The notes under the pieces: generated by a model
What the model saw: the letters and a program-made list of their open reading frames with translations, nothing else
Database searches by the model: none
What the model was told of the DNA's origin: nothing
DNA from: Spirosoma telluris
GTDB lineage: Bacteria > Bacteroidota > Bacteroidia > Cytophagales > Spirosomataceae
NCBI GenBank assembly: GCA_003259005.1
Contig: QLII01000001.1
Span: 5,509,001 to 5,573,000 of the forward strand
DNA: 64,000 nt
Direction: 5' to 3'
Made by a program: the position numbers and the translations under genes
In this document: one piece after another, positions 54,599 to 63,050 of the stretch
Position numbering within the stretch: position 1 is the first letter of the stretch
How the letters are laid out: every line of letters starts with the position of its first letter

Positions 54599-55987
54599 AT
54601 GTTTCGAAATTTATTGTACTCGTTTCTGCGACTTCTGGGGCTTGTTCTAGTTGCTGTAGCGTGTAAAAATTCGGTTGATCCCCAGCCTGTTAGCACAGGA
54701 AAGGCTATAGAATCATTTTTATTTGCCAACCTAACTCCATCAGTTACTGCCGTTGTAGATTCGGTAGCCTACACTGTTCGGGCTACCGTGCCCGCTGGTA
54801 CGGACTTAACGAAACTGATACCTAGTGTTGTTATATCGCCCAATGCGGTAATAACACCGGCAGCTAATACAGCCCGGGACTTTAGTAAGCCTGTTTCGTA
54901 TACCGTTACAGCTATGGACAATACAAGTCAGGCATACACAGTGACAGTTAGTGTAGCGAGTACGATTGCCAATGGTGGCACGTCTGTCTATATTGGTAAT
55001 AGCGTCGGTAACTTTTTTGCTGTCGATGGTGGGACCGGGGCCATTAAGTGGCGCGTTTCTACCGGGTCATCAATTACATCCAGTGCTTTTGTAGGTGCTG
55101 GTATCGCTTTTACGGGCAGTGAAAATGGGAATATTTATGCATTCGATGCGCAAACAGGGGCTCAACGCTGGAAATTCAGTACCGGAAGTAGTATTCTATC
55201 CAGTCCGGTTGCTTCGAGTACACTAGTTTTTGCAGGTAGTGAAGACCAGAATCTTTATGCGCTTAATGTGCTGACAGGCGCGTTACGCTGGAAGTTCAGT
55301 ACGGCGGGTGGTGTTACATCCAGTCCAGTGGTTGCCAATGGATCAGTCTATTTTGGTAGTAAAGATCAAACGCTCTATGCTCTCAATGCGGCCACAGGTA
55401 GTCAACGCTGGAAATTCAGTGCGGGCGATAAGATTACCTCCAGTCCGGCTGTAGTAGGCGGATCAATTTATATCGGCACCAACGATTACAATCTCTATGC
55501 TCTTGATGTAGCTACAGGGGCTATCAAGTGGAAATACAGTACCGGCGGGTTTGTAACGTCCAGCCCAACGATTGTCGACGGTATTGCTTACATAGGTAGT
55601 GAAGACAAAACGATGTATGCCCTTGATGCTACTACGGGTTCCCTGCGCTGGAAATTCAGTACTGGTGGCCGGATAACTGCCAGTGCGGCTGTTGCTAACG
55701 GTGTGGTTTATATTGGTAGCGAAGACAAGACATTTTACGCGCTCGATGCCACAAGTGGTACGTTGCGATGGAAGTATAATACGGGCGGTGTTATTAGCTC
55801 AAGCCCGCTAGTTTATAATGGATTTGTTTATTTTGGTAGTCAGGACACAAGCTTGTACTGTCTGAATACGGCCAGTGGCGTATTACGGTGGCGTGTTCCA
55901 CTGGACGCAAAACTACTGTCAAGCCCGTGTCTGGCAAACACCGATCTAGTATCGTTTGCATCCGGGATAAGTGGTGGTCATCAGTAG
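54599..55987 (+). CDS. PQQ-binding-like beta-propeller lipoprotein
   Basis: 462 residues. Lipoprotein signal with VLVAVAC. Residues about 35-125 form a beta-sandwich like the DUF5018/Ig-like modules of Bacteroidota surface proteins (FLFANLTPSVTAVVDSVAYTVRATVP, YTVTAMDNTSQAYTVTV). From about 130 there are eight 40-residue PQQ-type blades, each with YALD..TG...W..STG and SSP. The fold resembles BamB, but blades are far more alike than in BamB, and no alcohol-dehydrogenase residues are present. It is likely an extracytoplasmic scaffold. The membrane TPR gene follows 41 bp later. Confidence 0.8.
   Translation: MFRNLLYSFLRLLGLVLVAVACKNSVDPQPVSTGKAIESFLFANLTPSVTAVVDSVAYTVRATVPAGTDLTKLIPSVVISPNAVITPAANTARDFSKPVSYTVTAMDNTSQAYTVTVSVASTIANGGTSVYIGNSVGNFFAVDGGTGAIKWRVSTGSSITSSAFVGAGIAFTGSENGNIYAFDAQTGAQRWKFSTGSSILSSPVASSTLVFAGSEDQNLYALNVLTGALRWKFSTAGGVTSSPVVANGSVYFGSKDQTLYALNAATGSQRWKFSAGDKITSSPAVVGGSIYIGTNDYNLYALDVATGAIKWKYSTGGFVTSSPTIVDGIAYIGSEDKTMYALDATTGSLRWKFSTGGRITASAAVANGVVYIGSEDKTFYALDATSGTLRWKYNTGGVISSSPLVYNGFVYFGSQDTSLYCLNTASGVLRWRVPLDAKLLSSPCLANTDLVSFASGISGGHQ
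55000..55960 (+). repeat. Eight tandem 120-bp repeats within the propeller gene
   Basis: The period is 120 bp (40 codons), with recurring CGCTGGAAATTCAGTAC and TCCAGTCC words at the same phase of every unit. Similarity is high between neighbouring blades, implying recent duplication or gene conversion. Confidence 0.75.
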
Positions 55988-56028
55988 GTGTATAGGCACT
56001 AAGAGACTGTTAACTACGTTTCTCTTTC

Positions 56029-59000
56029 ATGTCATCCTTACTTTTCTGGAAAAACTGGAGCCGGGCTTATCAGTTTACATATATTATTAGCTTTATCGCC
56101 TTCATTATCAGTCTTATCGTTTTCATCATTGCCTGGGCACGTGGCTTAGGAAATGTTGTTCGCTGGGACGTACTGAGTGAACTGAATGAACTACCGGTTA
56201 CCCTTCATGCCTTCTCCGACGGACTTCTAGACTATGCCGTAAATGGGAAAGCCTACGCGGTTTCTGAACAATTTGTCGCGTCGGCTATGCAGGTGCGCCC
56301 TGATTTAGCAACGGCTTTTTTGATTGGGATTTGCATAGCGTTTGTATTACTACTAAGCGCCATTACCCGCTTTGGCCGAATCCGGTATCTGATTAGCATG
56401 GCCATTCTCATTCTAGGATTGGCTTTTTTTCGCTGGGAAATGCTCGAAGTTCCGGGCCTTGGCAGTAACTACCTGTTTTTGCTGTTGGCCTTTCTTTTTG
56501 GGACAACAAGCTATTATTTCCATGCCTTCCGCTCTGATTACCCAATATCGGTTCGGATTAGTGTTTTTGGGCTACTGACGCTTGGCGTTGCCATTGGCCT
56601 GAATGCCCTGTCGCCCGTGAAGTTTCCGGCGTTAATTATTGTCAGTTATGGTATGCCGGTATTGCTGATATTGGGTAGTGGATTCATTTTTTTCATAGCT
56701 GCCGAATTAGTTGCGGGATTAGTTTGGCTTACGTCTGCCGGACGTGCTGACGAAGGAAAAACACAGATTAGCTCTCGCCGGACCCTGGGTATCAACAATT
56801 TCCTGTTTGTTAGCTTTTTATATCTGATTAACCTCGCGCTTACCTGGTTGAAGAACACGAAATATATTGACTGGGATTTACTGGCCATTAGCCCTTTTAT
56901 TCTGTATCTGATTTCAGCGGTGCTGGGTATCTGGGGATTTCGTCGGTTGGTGCAACAACAGGATTCATTCTCATTTCGCGACTCTGGAGCTTATCTGTAT
57001 GCGGGCCTGGCTTTGATCACTACACTAACGATTGCCTACGCATTTGGTACGGCTAACGATCCGTTGGTGGAGGTATTTGAAGATGTGATTACCTACACAC
57101 AACTCGCTATGGGTTTGTGTTTTGTTGCCTACGTGGTCATTAATTTCCTGCCTATCTACCAGCAGAATCTGCCCGTCTATCGGGTTCTTTATAAACCTAA
57201 ACGACTCGAATTGAGCCTGTTTCGCATCGTGGGCGTAGTTGGGGTTATTGCTTTGCTGGGGTCTGGTGGGCTGATTACCGTTCGACAAAGCATTGCGGGC
57301 TATTACAACGGATTGGGGGATTATTACATAGCCAGTAACCAGCCTACATCGGCCAATGCGTTTTACCAACTTGCGCTGGATCAGGAGTTTCAGAATCATA
57401 AATCCAACTATGGAATGGCATCGCTGGCCTTGGCGCAGAATAACCAGACGGCTGCCGCTTTTTTCTTTCAGCAGGCACTGTTGAAGAAACCAAGTCCACA
57501 GGCTTACGCGGGACTAAGTCAGACCTATTTAAAAACGGATTTATTCTTTGAGGCTGTGAAAGCCCTGCAACGGGGTATTCGGGTATTTCCTGGCAGTGGC
57601 GAACTCCAGAATAACCTTGGTTATCTCTATGCCCGCACTAGCATTGCTGATTCTGCCTATTATTATTTTAAATCGGCAACGGCTACTGCCGACCGCGATG
57701 AGGTGCCAGAGTCGAATTTGCTGGCGTTTTATGCGCGCAATCCGAATGTATTAGCCGCTGACTCGACCCTTGCCCATAGTGTAACCGAATCGTCATACGA
57801 ATCCTATCAGGCAAATGCACTGGCCTTGCGAATTGTAGCTGCCAGGGATACCTCACAACCTCAACGCCCGTCCTGGTTATCCGACGAAGCCATAAAACAG
57901 GGCCTAAGTGTAGGCCGATTTGCCAGTTTGTACAACTATGCATTGGCTACTCAACGACCCGATAGCGTAGCTGCTAAAGCGTTTCAGAAACTGTCAGAAA
58001 ATCCAGCCAACCAGGATTTTACGGATGATTTATTGCTTGCGCGTGCTGTAACCGAATATAAGCGACACAACCAATCGGATGCTTTTGGGCTGATGAGTCA
58101 ATTGGCGGAGGGAGATCAGCAACGTGGAGCGGCCTATCGCTCCATTGCGGGTTTGTGGCTCTTAGAACAGGGTTTATACCGCAAAGCGGCAGAAACCTTT
58201 GGCTATAATTCTGATACGACCTCGATTTACTATCGGGCCATAGCCTTTACGAAAGCCAATGAGTTGGCGTTGGCGCAACGGCTGTGGGAAACCGCGTCAA
58301 AAAATGATCAGGCCGTCGGTGCCTTGAAGCAGGTGCTTTATCAGGAACGTAAACCAGAATCAGATGTAGAAAAAGCATTCTACGCCACCTATCGCACCGA
58401 CGACCCGAACCGGGGCGCTTATTGGGAGACAATTCAGAATCCAAGTTTGAAGACTGTAGCGGGTGTTGCCCTTACCAACGATTTCCTCGATCATTTACAG
58501 TGGCGGAATGCCCAGTTGGTTTTATCTGGATTGCCGGACTCAAAAGACGTGAGTGTTATAGCGACGTCGTTACGGAACGTTGCCGCCATTCGGTTATCGG
58601 CTTTCCGGCGAAGTGTTGGTTCGGCTGAAACGATGGCGAAGAAGATGATTTTGCCACAATACCAGGCCGAACGGGACTATTGGCTGGGCCAAACCTACGA
58701 GCGAACGCATCGAATGGGTCAGGCGCAACGGGCCTACCAAAATGCCTTGCAACAAGCGCCATTGAATGCCCGAATTGTTACGGCCGCTGCCCAGCTTGAC
58801 CAGCAACAGAATCGCACAAAAGCGGCTTACGATCTTGTACTAACCGCCTTGATTGTCAATGAAGACAATGCCGAGTTGCTGAAAATGTACGTCTCCTTAT
58901 GTCTGGATTTAAGCCTGCCCGACTATGCCGCTAATGGACTGGCTAAACTACAGGCAGCTACCTCTCCTGCCGATTATCAGGCGTTTCTGCTTACTTATCA

Positions 59001-59049
59001 GGAAAAATTAGCGTCAATCGAAAAGAGTAGGGAGAAATTTCTACAATGA
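56029..59049 (+). CDS. Large polytopic membrane protein with TPR domain
   Basis: 1006 residues, not a named family to me. About ten hydrophobic helices lie within residues 15-425 (first YIISFIAFIISLIVFIIAWARG; last GVVGVIALLGSGGLITV). Then come helical repeats of TPR type: ANAFYQLALDQEFQNHKSNYGMASLALAQ, AAAFFFQQALLKKPSPQAYAGLSQTYLKT, ELQNNLGYLYAR, and RAYQNALQQAPLNARIVTAAAQL near the C-terminus. TPRs most likely face the periplasm or cytoplasm as an assembly platform. It is flanked by a lipoprotein and a small protein in the same direction. Confidence 0.7.
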   Translation: MSSLLFWKNWSRAYQFTYIISFIAFIISLIVFIIAWARGLGNVVRWDVLSELNELPVTLHAFSDGLLDYAVNGKAYAVSEQFVASAMQVRPDLATAFLIGICIAFVLLLSAITRFGRIRYLISMAILILGLAFFRWEMLEVPGLGSNYLFLLLAFLFGTTSYYFHAFRSDYPISVRISVFGLLTLGVAIGLNALSPVKFPALIIVSYGMPVLLILGSGFIFFIAAELVAGLVWLTSAGRADEGKTQISSRRTLGINNFLFVSFLYLINLALTWLKNTKYIDWDLLAISPFILYLISAVLGIWGFRRLVQQQDSFSFRDSGAYLYAGLALITTLTIAYAFGTANDPLVEVFEDVITYTQLAMGLCFVAYVVINFLPIYQQNLPVYRVLYKPKRLELSLFRIVGVVGVIALLGSGGLITVRQSIAGYYNGLGDYYIASNQPTSANAFYQLALDQEFQNHKSNYGMASLALAQNNQTAAAFFFQQALLKKPSPQAYAGLSQTYLKTDLFFEAVKALQRGIRVFPGSGELQNNLGYLYARTSIADSAYYYFKSATATADRDEVPESNLLAFYARNPNVLAADSTLAHSVTESSYESYQANALALRIVAARDTSQPQRPSWLSDEAIKQGLSVGRFASLYNYALATQRPDSVAAKAFQKLSENPANQDFTDDLLLARAVTEYKRHNQSDAFGLMSQLAEGDQQRGAAYRSIAGLWLLEQGLYRKAAETFGYNSDTTSIYYRAIAFTKANELALAQRLWETASKNDQAVGALKQVLYQERKPESDVEKAFYATYRTDDPNRGAYWETIQNPSLKTVAGVALTNDFLDHLQWRNAQLVLSGLPDSKDVSVIATSLRNVAAIRLSAFRRSVGSAETMAKKMILPQYQAERDYWLGQTYERTHRMGQAQRAYQNALQQAPLNARIVTAAAQLDQQQNRTKAAYDLVLTALIVNEDNAELLKMYVSLCLDLSLPDYAANGLAKLQAATSPADYQAFLLTYQEKLASIEKSREKFLQ

Positions 59050-59077
59050 AGTAGCTTTGTCTATCACCCCCTGAGCT

Positions 59078-59608
59078 ATGGATCGGAAATTGAACTGGCT
59101 GAAAGAAGCCTTTAGTCGTGACCTCAGCATTATGCAGGATGGTCAGGTAGTAGGCGGTATGCACCGTGATTTATTGGGCCATGATGTGGAAGCGTATTTG
59201 AACGCAACCCGCCTGCGATTCGATGTAACGGGCTTCCTCTTTCACTCGGTTACTGTTCATGATCTGAATGCTGGCAATCAAGTAATTGGGCATATTGCAT
59301 TTAGTTTCGGAAAACGGGCCGAACTTAAACTGGCATCGGGCGAAAGTTATCTCTGGAAACGGCATAGCATGTTGATGCGGGAATGGGACATGATTCGGGA
59401 AACACCAGACGGATTGCCCGAGAAAGAAGTGGTTAGTTATGACTTAACCCGCAAATTTTTCGAGGATGCTGGCGACATTAGCGTGCATGAAGATAAACCG
59501 ATTGCTGCTGTCGAGCTTATTATTTTAACGGGATTATTCATCAGAAACTATTTTCAACGCCGTCGTCGAATCGCTGCCGGAGCTGGAGCTATAGCGGCAA
59601 CCACATAA
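59078..59608 (+). CDS. Hypothetical protein, beta-rich with C-terminal membrane helix
   Basis: 176 residues. A soluble part of beta strands (DGQVVGGMHRDLLGHDVEAYLNATRLRFDVTGFLFHSVTVHDLNAGNQVIGHIAFSF in segments) has the feel of a tubby/LURP-one-like barrel, but I cannot confirm it. A hydrophobic stretch at about 146-158 is followed by a basic RNYFQRRRRIAAG. It lies 28 bp after the TPR gene and 11 bp before the ABC ATPase gene, so all three are probably one operon. Confidence 0.6.
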   Translation: MDRKLNWLKEAFSRDLSIMQDGQVVGGMHRDLLGHDVEAYLNATRLRFDVTGFLFHSVTVHDLNAGNQVIGHIAFSFGKRAELKLASGESYLWKRHSMLMREWDMIRETPDGLPEKEVVSYDLTRKFFEDAGDISVHEDKPIAAVELIILTGLFIRNYFQRRRRIAAGAGAIAATT

Positions 59609-59619
59609 GCCTCACTATT

Positions 59620-60342
59620 ATGAACATTATAGAAACTCGCAACATTGCCAAACGCTACGTGATGGGTACCGAAGTGGTCGATGCACTCAAGTCCGTTACC
59701 ATTAGCATTCAAAAAGGAGAATACGTTGCGTTCATGGGGCCGTCGGGTTCGGGGAAATCCACGTTGATGAACATCGTTGGCTGTTTGGATTCGCCTACGT
59801 CCGGTCAATATATCCTGAATAACCAGGATGTCAGTAGTATGGGCGAAAACGAACTGGCGGAGGTTCGTAATAAAGAAATTGGTTTTGTCTTTCAGACGTT
59901 TAACCTATTGCCCCGGCAAACCTCGCTCGAAAATGTAGCCTTACCGCTCATCTATGCGGGTTACAATAAAGCCGATCGTACCGAAAAAGCCATGCAGGCT
60001 CTCAAAAATGTTGGTCTGGAAAATCGTGCCGGGCACCGTCCCAACGAACTATCAGGTGGTCAACGGCAACGGGTGGCTGTAGCACGAGCTTTGGTCAATG
60101 ATCCCAGCATTCTGCTTGCCGATGAGCCAACCGGTAACCTCGATACGAAAACGTCCTACGAAATCATGGACCTGTTCGATCAGATTCATAGTAAAGGCAA
60201 CACCGTTATTATGGTAACGCACGAAGAGGATATTGCCGAGTACGCTCACCGGATTGTTCGACTCCGCGATGGTCTGGTTGAGTCAGATCGCCTGAATACG
60301 AACATCCGTAAGGCTCAGGCGTTGATGCAATCGTTAGGGTAA
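59620..60342 (+). CDS. ABC transporter ATP-binding protein (MacB/LolD type)
   Basis: 240 residues. Walker A GPSGSGKST at about 40-48, Q-loop FQTFNLLPRQT, signature LSGGQRQRVAVARALV, Walker B ILLADEPTGNLD and VTHEEDIAEYA. The family works with FtsX/MacB-like permeases in lipoprotein release or efflux. No permease gene is adjacent; the TPR membrane protein upstream has no FtsX motif. Its partner is therefore elsewhere or is unusual. Confidence 0.9.
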   Translation: MNIIETRNIAKRYVMGTEVVDALKSVTISIQKGEYVAFMGPSGSGKSTLMNIVGCLDSPTSGQYILNNQDVSSMGENELAEVRNKEIGFVFQTFNLLPRQTSLENVALPLIYAGYNKADRTEKAMQALKNVGLENRAGHRPNELSGGQRQRVAVARALVNDPSILLADEPTGNLDTKTSYEIMDLFDQIHSKGNTVIMVTHEEDIAEYAHRIVRLRDGLVESDRLNTNIRKAQALMQSLG

Positions 60343-60388
60343 TTTGGGAATAGGCTATATTTAGGCCTTCGTATTTATTCCTACTAAT

Positions 60389-60883
60389 ATGCTCCGTAAA
60401 ATTCTTCTGGCCCTACTCGTTGTACTAGTCATTATTCAATTTATTCGACCCGAGAAAAATCAGACTGTAGGCGTGTCTGCAAACGACATCACAACGAAAT
60501 ACGCAGTTCCCGCTGATGTTCATGCCGTTCTCAAACGCTCCTGTTTCGATTGTCATTCCAACAATACCGTTTATCCTTGGTACGATAATATCCAGCCCGT
60601 TGCGTGGTGGCTCAATAATCATATCGAAGAAGGTAAGGACGAACTGAATTTTTCAGAGTTTGCGACGTATTCGCCTAAGAAAGCCAGGCACAAACTGGAG
60701 GAAGTAGGAGAGGCCGTAACCGAAGGCTGGATGCCCTTAGGTTCTTACCTATGGATTCACGGCGATGCCAAACTCAAACCCGAAGAAGCGAAGTTAGTAG
60801 CAGAATGGGCAAAGGGACTTGAAACGCAGATTCAAGTGCCAGCAGGTGAAGAAAAAGAGGGTGAGCAACACGAAGGGCATTGA
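60389..60883 (+). CDS. Haem-binding domain protein (c-type, single CxxCH)
   Basis: 164 residues. An N-terminal anchor helix (4-20) then a haem-binding domain of the Haem_bd type: VLKRSCFDCHSNNTVYPWYDNIQPVAWWLNNHIEEGKDELNFSEF. CFDCH is the haem c attachment motif, and a Met in EGWMPLGSYLWIH could be the sixth ligand. The tail is Glu/His-rich (EEKEGEQHEGH). A periplasmic electron-transfer role is likely. A long palindrome follows. Confidence 0.85.
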   Translation: MLRKILLALLVVLVIIQFIRPEKNQTVGVSANDITTKYAVPADVHAVLKRSCFDCHSNNTVYPWYDNIQPVAWWLNNHIEEGKDELNFSEFATYSPKKARHKLEEVGEAVTEGWMPLGSYLWIHGDAKLKPEEAKLVAEWAKGLETQIQVPAGEEKEGEQHEGH

Positions 60884-60900
60884 TATTTTGTCATCCTATT

Positions 60901-60983
60901 TTTTGTCATTTCGACTTTAGGAGAAATCTCAAGCTCCCTCGTTAGTCAAGCTTGAGATTTCTCCTAAAGTCGAAATGACAAAA
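60901..60983. terminator. Bidirectional palindrome with 35-bp perfect arms
   Basis: 60901-60935 is exactly complementary to 60949-60983, loop of 13. It lies between the haem protein (+) and the oxidoreductase (-), which converge here. Confidence 0.85.
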
Positions 60984-60991
60984 AACAATTG

Positions 60992-62170
60992 CTAGGCCTT
61001 CAGCTTCAACTTCTTCCCTGTTTCGGCCGCCTGATAAATTGCTTGTAACAAGGTGACATCTCGTAAACCTTCGGCACCTGTGACGTGGTCGGGTAGTTGT
61101 TTACCATCGAGCAGATCTTTGCATACACCATCCATGTGGGCGGCCTGGTGGTTCACGACGGGCATTTCAATAGGCCCTTTGCTGGTCCGGCCTTTCAGTG
61201 GCCCGTATCCGAAAGCGGGCGATAACTCAAACCAGCCCTTCTCACAAGAGGCATAAAGACGTTCAACGCCTGAGGCATAGCTGGTAGTTGAATTAGAAAC
61301 CGCACCGCTCGGAAATTCAAACTGCCAGAACATCGTCTCCTCCACATCCTTAAATTTTACGGGGTCTGTTTTCGGAGCAAACTGGGCGGTCACCGATATG
61401 GGTTCTTCGCCCGTTACGTAACGGGCACCCTGTATAGCATAGATGCCTACATCCATAAGTGGCCCGCCACCGGCCATACTTTTCTTCAGGCGCCATTGGT
61501 TCGGATCACCACTTCGGAAGCCATCGCTACTTTCTACGAACTTGACAGCTCCAAATACTTTTTCCTGGCCTAAGCGCATTACTTCCTTGGTAAATGGCTC
61601 GTAGTGAAGCCGATAACCGATGGCCAGTTGTTTGTTTGCCTTTTTGCAGGCATCAATCATGTTCTGGCAGGCTTTCGGCGTAATCGCCATTGGTTTTTCG
61701 CAGATGACGTGCTTACCGGCTTGTGCCGCCCGAACAACGTATTCTTCGTGCATTGAGTTAGGAAGTACTACATAAACAACATCAATGTCTTTGTTATCAG
61801 CAATTCGGTCGAAGGTTTTGTAGTCGTAGACATTTTCTTTTGGGATGTTGTATTTCTTCATCCATTCCTCAGCTTTTGACGGTGTTCCCGTTACAATCCC
61901 AGCCAGGCGGCAGTTCTGCGTTTGTTGTAAAGCCGGAGCTAAAAGGTTTGTACTATAATACCCTAAACCGACTAAGGCAATGCCTAACTTGCGGCCAGGC
62001 TGTCCTAATGCTTTTGTGCCAGGATTTGTCAGAAATGAATAAAGTCCGCTGGATTCGCTTTGGACAAGTTGATTATCGGCATAGCCGAGCATGGGCAGCG
62101 ACAGAGCCGATGCGCTCGCGCCCAGATTACGCAGGAAGGTTCGTCTGGAATTGGATTGCTGATTTTTCAT
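60992..62170 (-). CDS. Gfo/Idh/MocA family oxidoreductase with Tat signal
   Basis: 392 residues. The leader has the twin-arginine motif SRRTFLRNLGASASALSLPMLG, sending the folded protein to the periplasm. A Rossmann domain follows (GIALVGLGYYSTNLLAPAL), then VVLPNSMHEEYVVRAAQAGKHVICEKPMA with the conserved EKP, and GGGPLMDVGIYAIQGARY. It resembles glucose-fructose oxidoreductase-like enzymes with tightly bound NADP. Substrate is probably a sugar. Confidence 0.9.
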   Translation of the reverse strand: MKNQQSNSRRTFLRNLGASASALSLPMLGYADNQLVQSESSGLYSFLTNPGTKALGQPGRKLGIALVGLGYYSTNLLAPALQQTQNCRLAGIVTGTPSKAEEWMKKYNIPKENVYDYKTFDRIADNKDIDVVYVVLPNSMHEEYVVRAAQAGKHVICEKPMAITPKACQNMIDACKKANKQLAIGYRLHYEPFTKEVMRLGQEKVFGAVKFVESSDGFRSGDPNQWRLKKSMAGGGPLMDVGIYAIQGARYVTGEEPISVTAQFAPKTDPVKFKDVEETMFWQFEFPSGAVSNSTTSYASGVERLYASCEKGWFELSPAFGYGPLKGRTSKGPIEMPVVNHQAAHMDGVCKDLLDGKQLPDHVTGAEGLRDVTLLQAIYQAAETGKKLKLKA

Positions 62171-62214
62171 GAATAGCCGATTAGTAAGAACTCAGTAAAG
62201 CTAGTGCTTTACCA

Positions 62215-62310
62215 AAATAGATTCTATTGTTTCTATAGATTCTATTGAGCCTTTATTATCAGTACGATAGAATCAACCGCGCGGGCGGCCCCGAGCATCT
62301 ATAGAATCTA
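62215..62310. repeat. Repeats of TAGATTCTAT words
   Basis: TAGATTCTATTG occurs twice near 62219 and 62236, and ATCTATAGAATCTA near 62297 complements them, enclosing a G/C-rich centre. It lies in the 257-bp gap between the GyrI-like and Gfo/Idh genes. The gap otherwise holds only the terminator at 62361. Confidence 0.45.
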
Positions 62311-62360
62311 AATTGGACGAGTACTAGGTAAAATACACTACGTACGTACTTGCGTGCATA

Positions 62361-62399
62361 AAAAAGCAGCGAAGCTGGCTTTTCTACCAACTTCGCTGC
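62361..62399 (-). terminator. Terminator of the GyrI-like gene
   Basis: GCAGCGAAGCTGG pairs with CCAACTTCGCTGC with one mismatch, with an A-run before it (T-run on the - strand), 28 bp past the gene. Confidence 0.7.
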
Positions 62400-62427
62400 A
62401 ATGCCGTTTACTACTTAAAAAGTGAGC

Positions 62428-62913
62428 TTACACGAGGGCAATCTGAATCTCGGTTACGCATTTTTCCATATGCTCCAAATCAACGATAATATACACCTCA
62501 CGAACGCGGCCATCCGTCTGATGGCCATCCCGATGAAACTGACCAAAAAGGGCATCATATAACTCACCAAAATCGCTCCAAGGCCCTGTGTGGGTATAGG
62601 AAAGGCAGTGAAACGCGGGAAATGTTTGGTATGAAAAGTTATCAGATTGCTTACCTGGCTGATGGATGGGTAAAACAATCTCCAACTGAAACTCATTGGT
62701 TTGATCGCCGGTGACACCCGTATAAATCCACTGAATCGGCCCTGCGATGTCCAGATGTAGCCGACTGGCTTCGCGATAAAGATCATGAGCAACACGGGGA
62801 GCATATTGCGACAGCGTCTGTAAGGTTGTGCGGGTCGTAAAGGTGATTGCTGTAAATGGCTGGGTTTCTTTTTCCAATAAAGCGTTTTCAGGAATTGTCA
62901 GTTGCGTTGTCAT
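62428..62913 (-). CDS. GyrI-like / AraC effector-binding domain protein
   Basis: 161 residues made of one GyrI-like small-molecule-binding domain (TFTTRTTLQTLSQYAPRVAHDLYREA, IYTGVTGDQTNEFQLEIVLPIHQPG, CLSYTHTGPWSDFGELYDALFGQF, REVYIIVDLE). It has no DNA-binding part, like the stand-alone SbmC/GyrI type. It may bind or hydrolyse small toxic compounds; the role here is unknown. Confidence 0.75.
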   Translation of the reverse strand: MTTQLTIPENALLEKETQPFTAITFTTRTTLQTLSQYAPRVAHDLYREASRLHLDIAGPIQWIYTGVTGDQTNEFQLEIVLPIHQPGKQSDNFSYQTFPAFHCLSYTHTGPWSDFGELYDALFGQFHRDGHQTDGRVREVYIIVDLEHMEKCVTEIQIALV

Positions 62914-62999
62914 GATTTGTTGGGAATATTGTGAATGACCGCAACAAAGGTCGCATGAGCTAGTGACAGCGGTATGTCAGTAGGATTTGACTACAAAAA

Positions 63000-63028
63000 A
63001 ACGAGCCAACCTTGTGGGCTGGCTCGTG
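63000..63028 (-). terminator. Terminator of the acyl-CoA dehydrogenase gene
   Basis: ACGAGCCA pairs with TGGCTCGT, with inner AACC/GGGC pairing in part and an A-run on the far side (T-run when read on the - strand), 22 bp past the gene. Confidence 0.7.
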
Positions 63029-63050
63029 GTATTTAGCTGTCGATAATAAT

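Noticed and set aside
55000..55960. CRISPR-like regular repeats
   Set aside because: The 120-bp period is a coding repeat of propeller blades, with no spacers and no cas genes.
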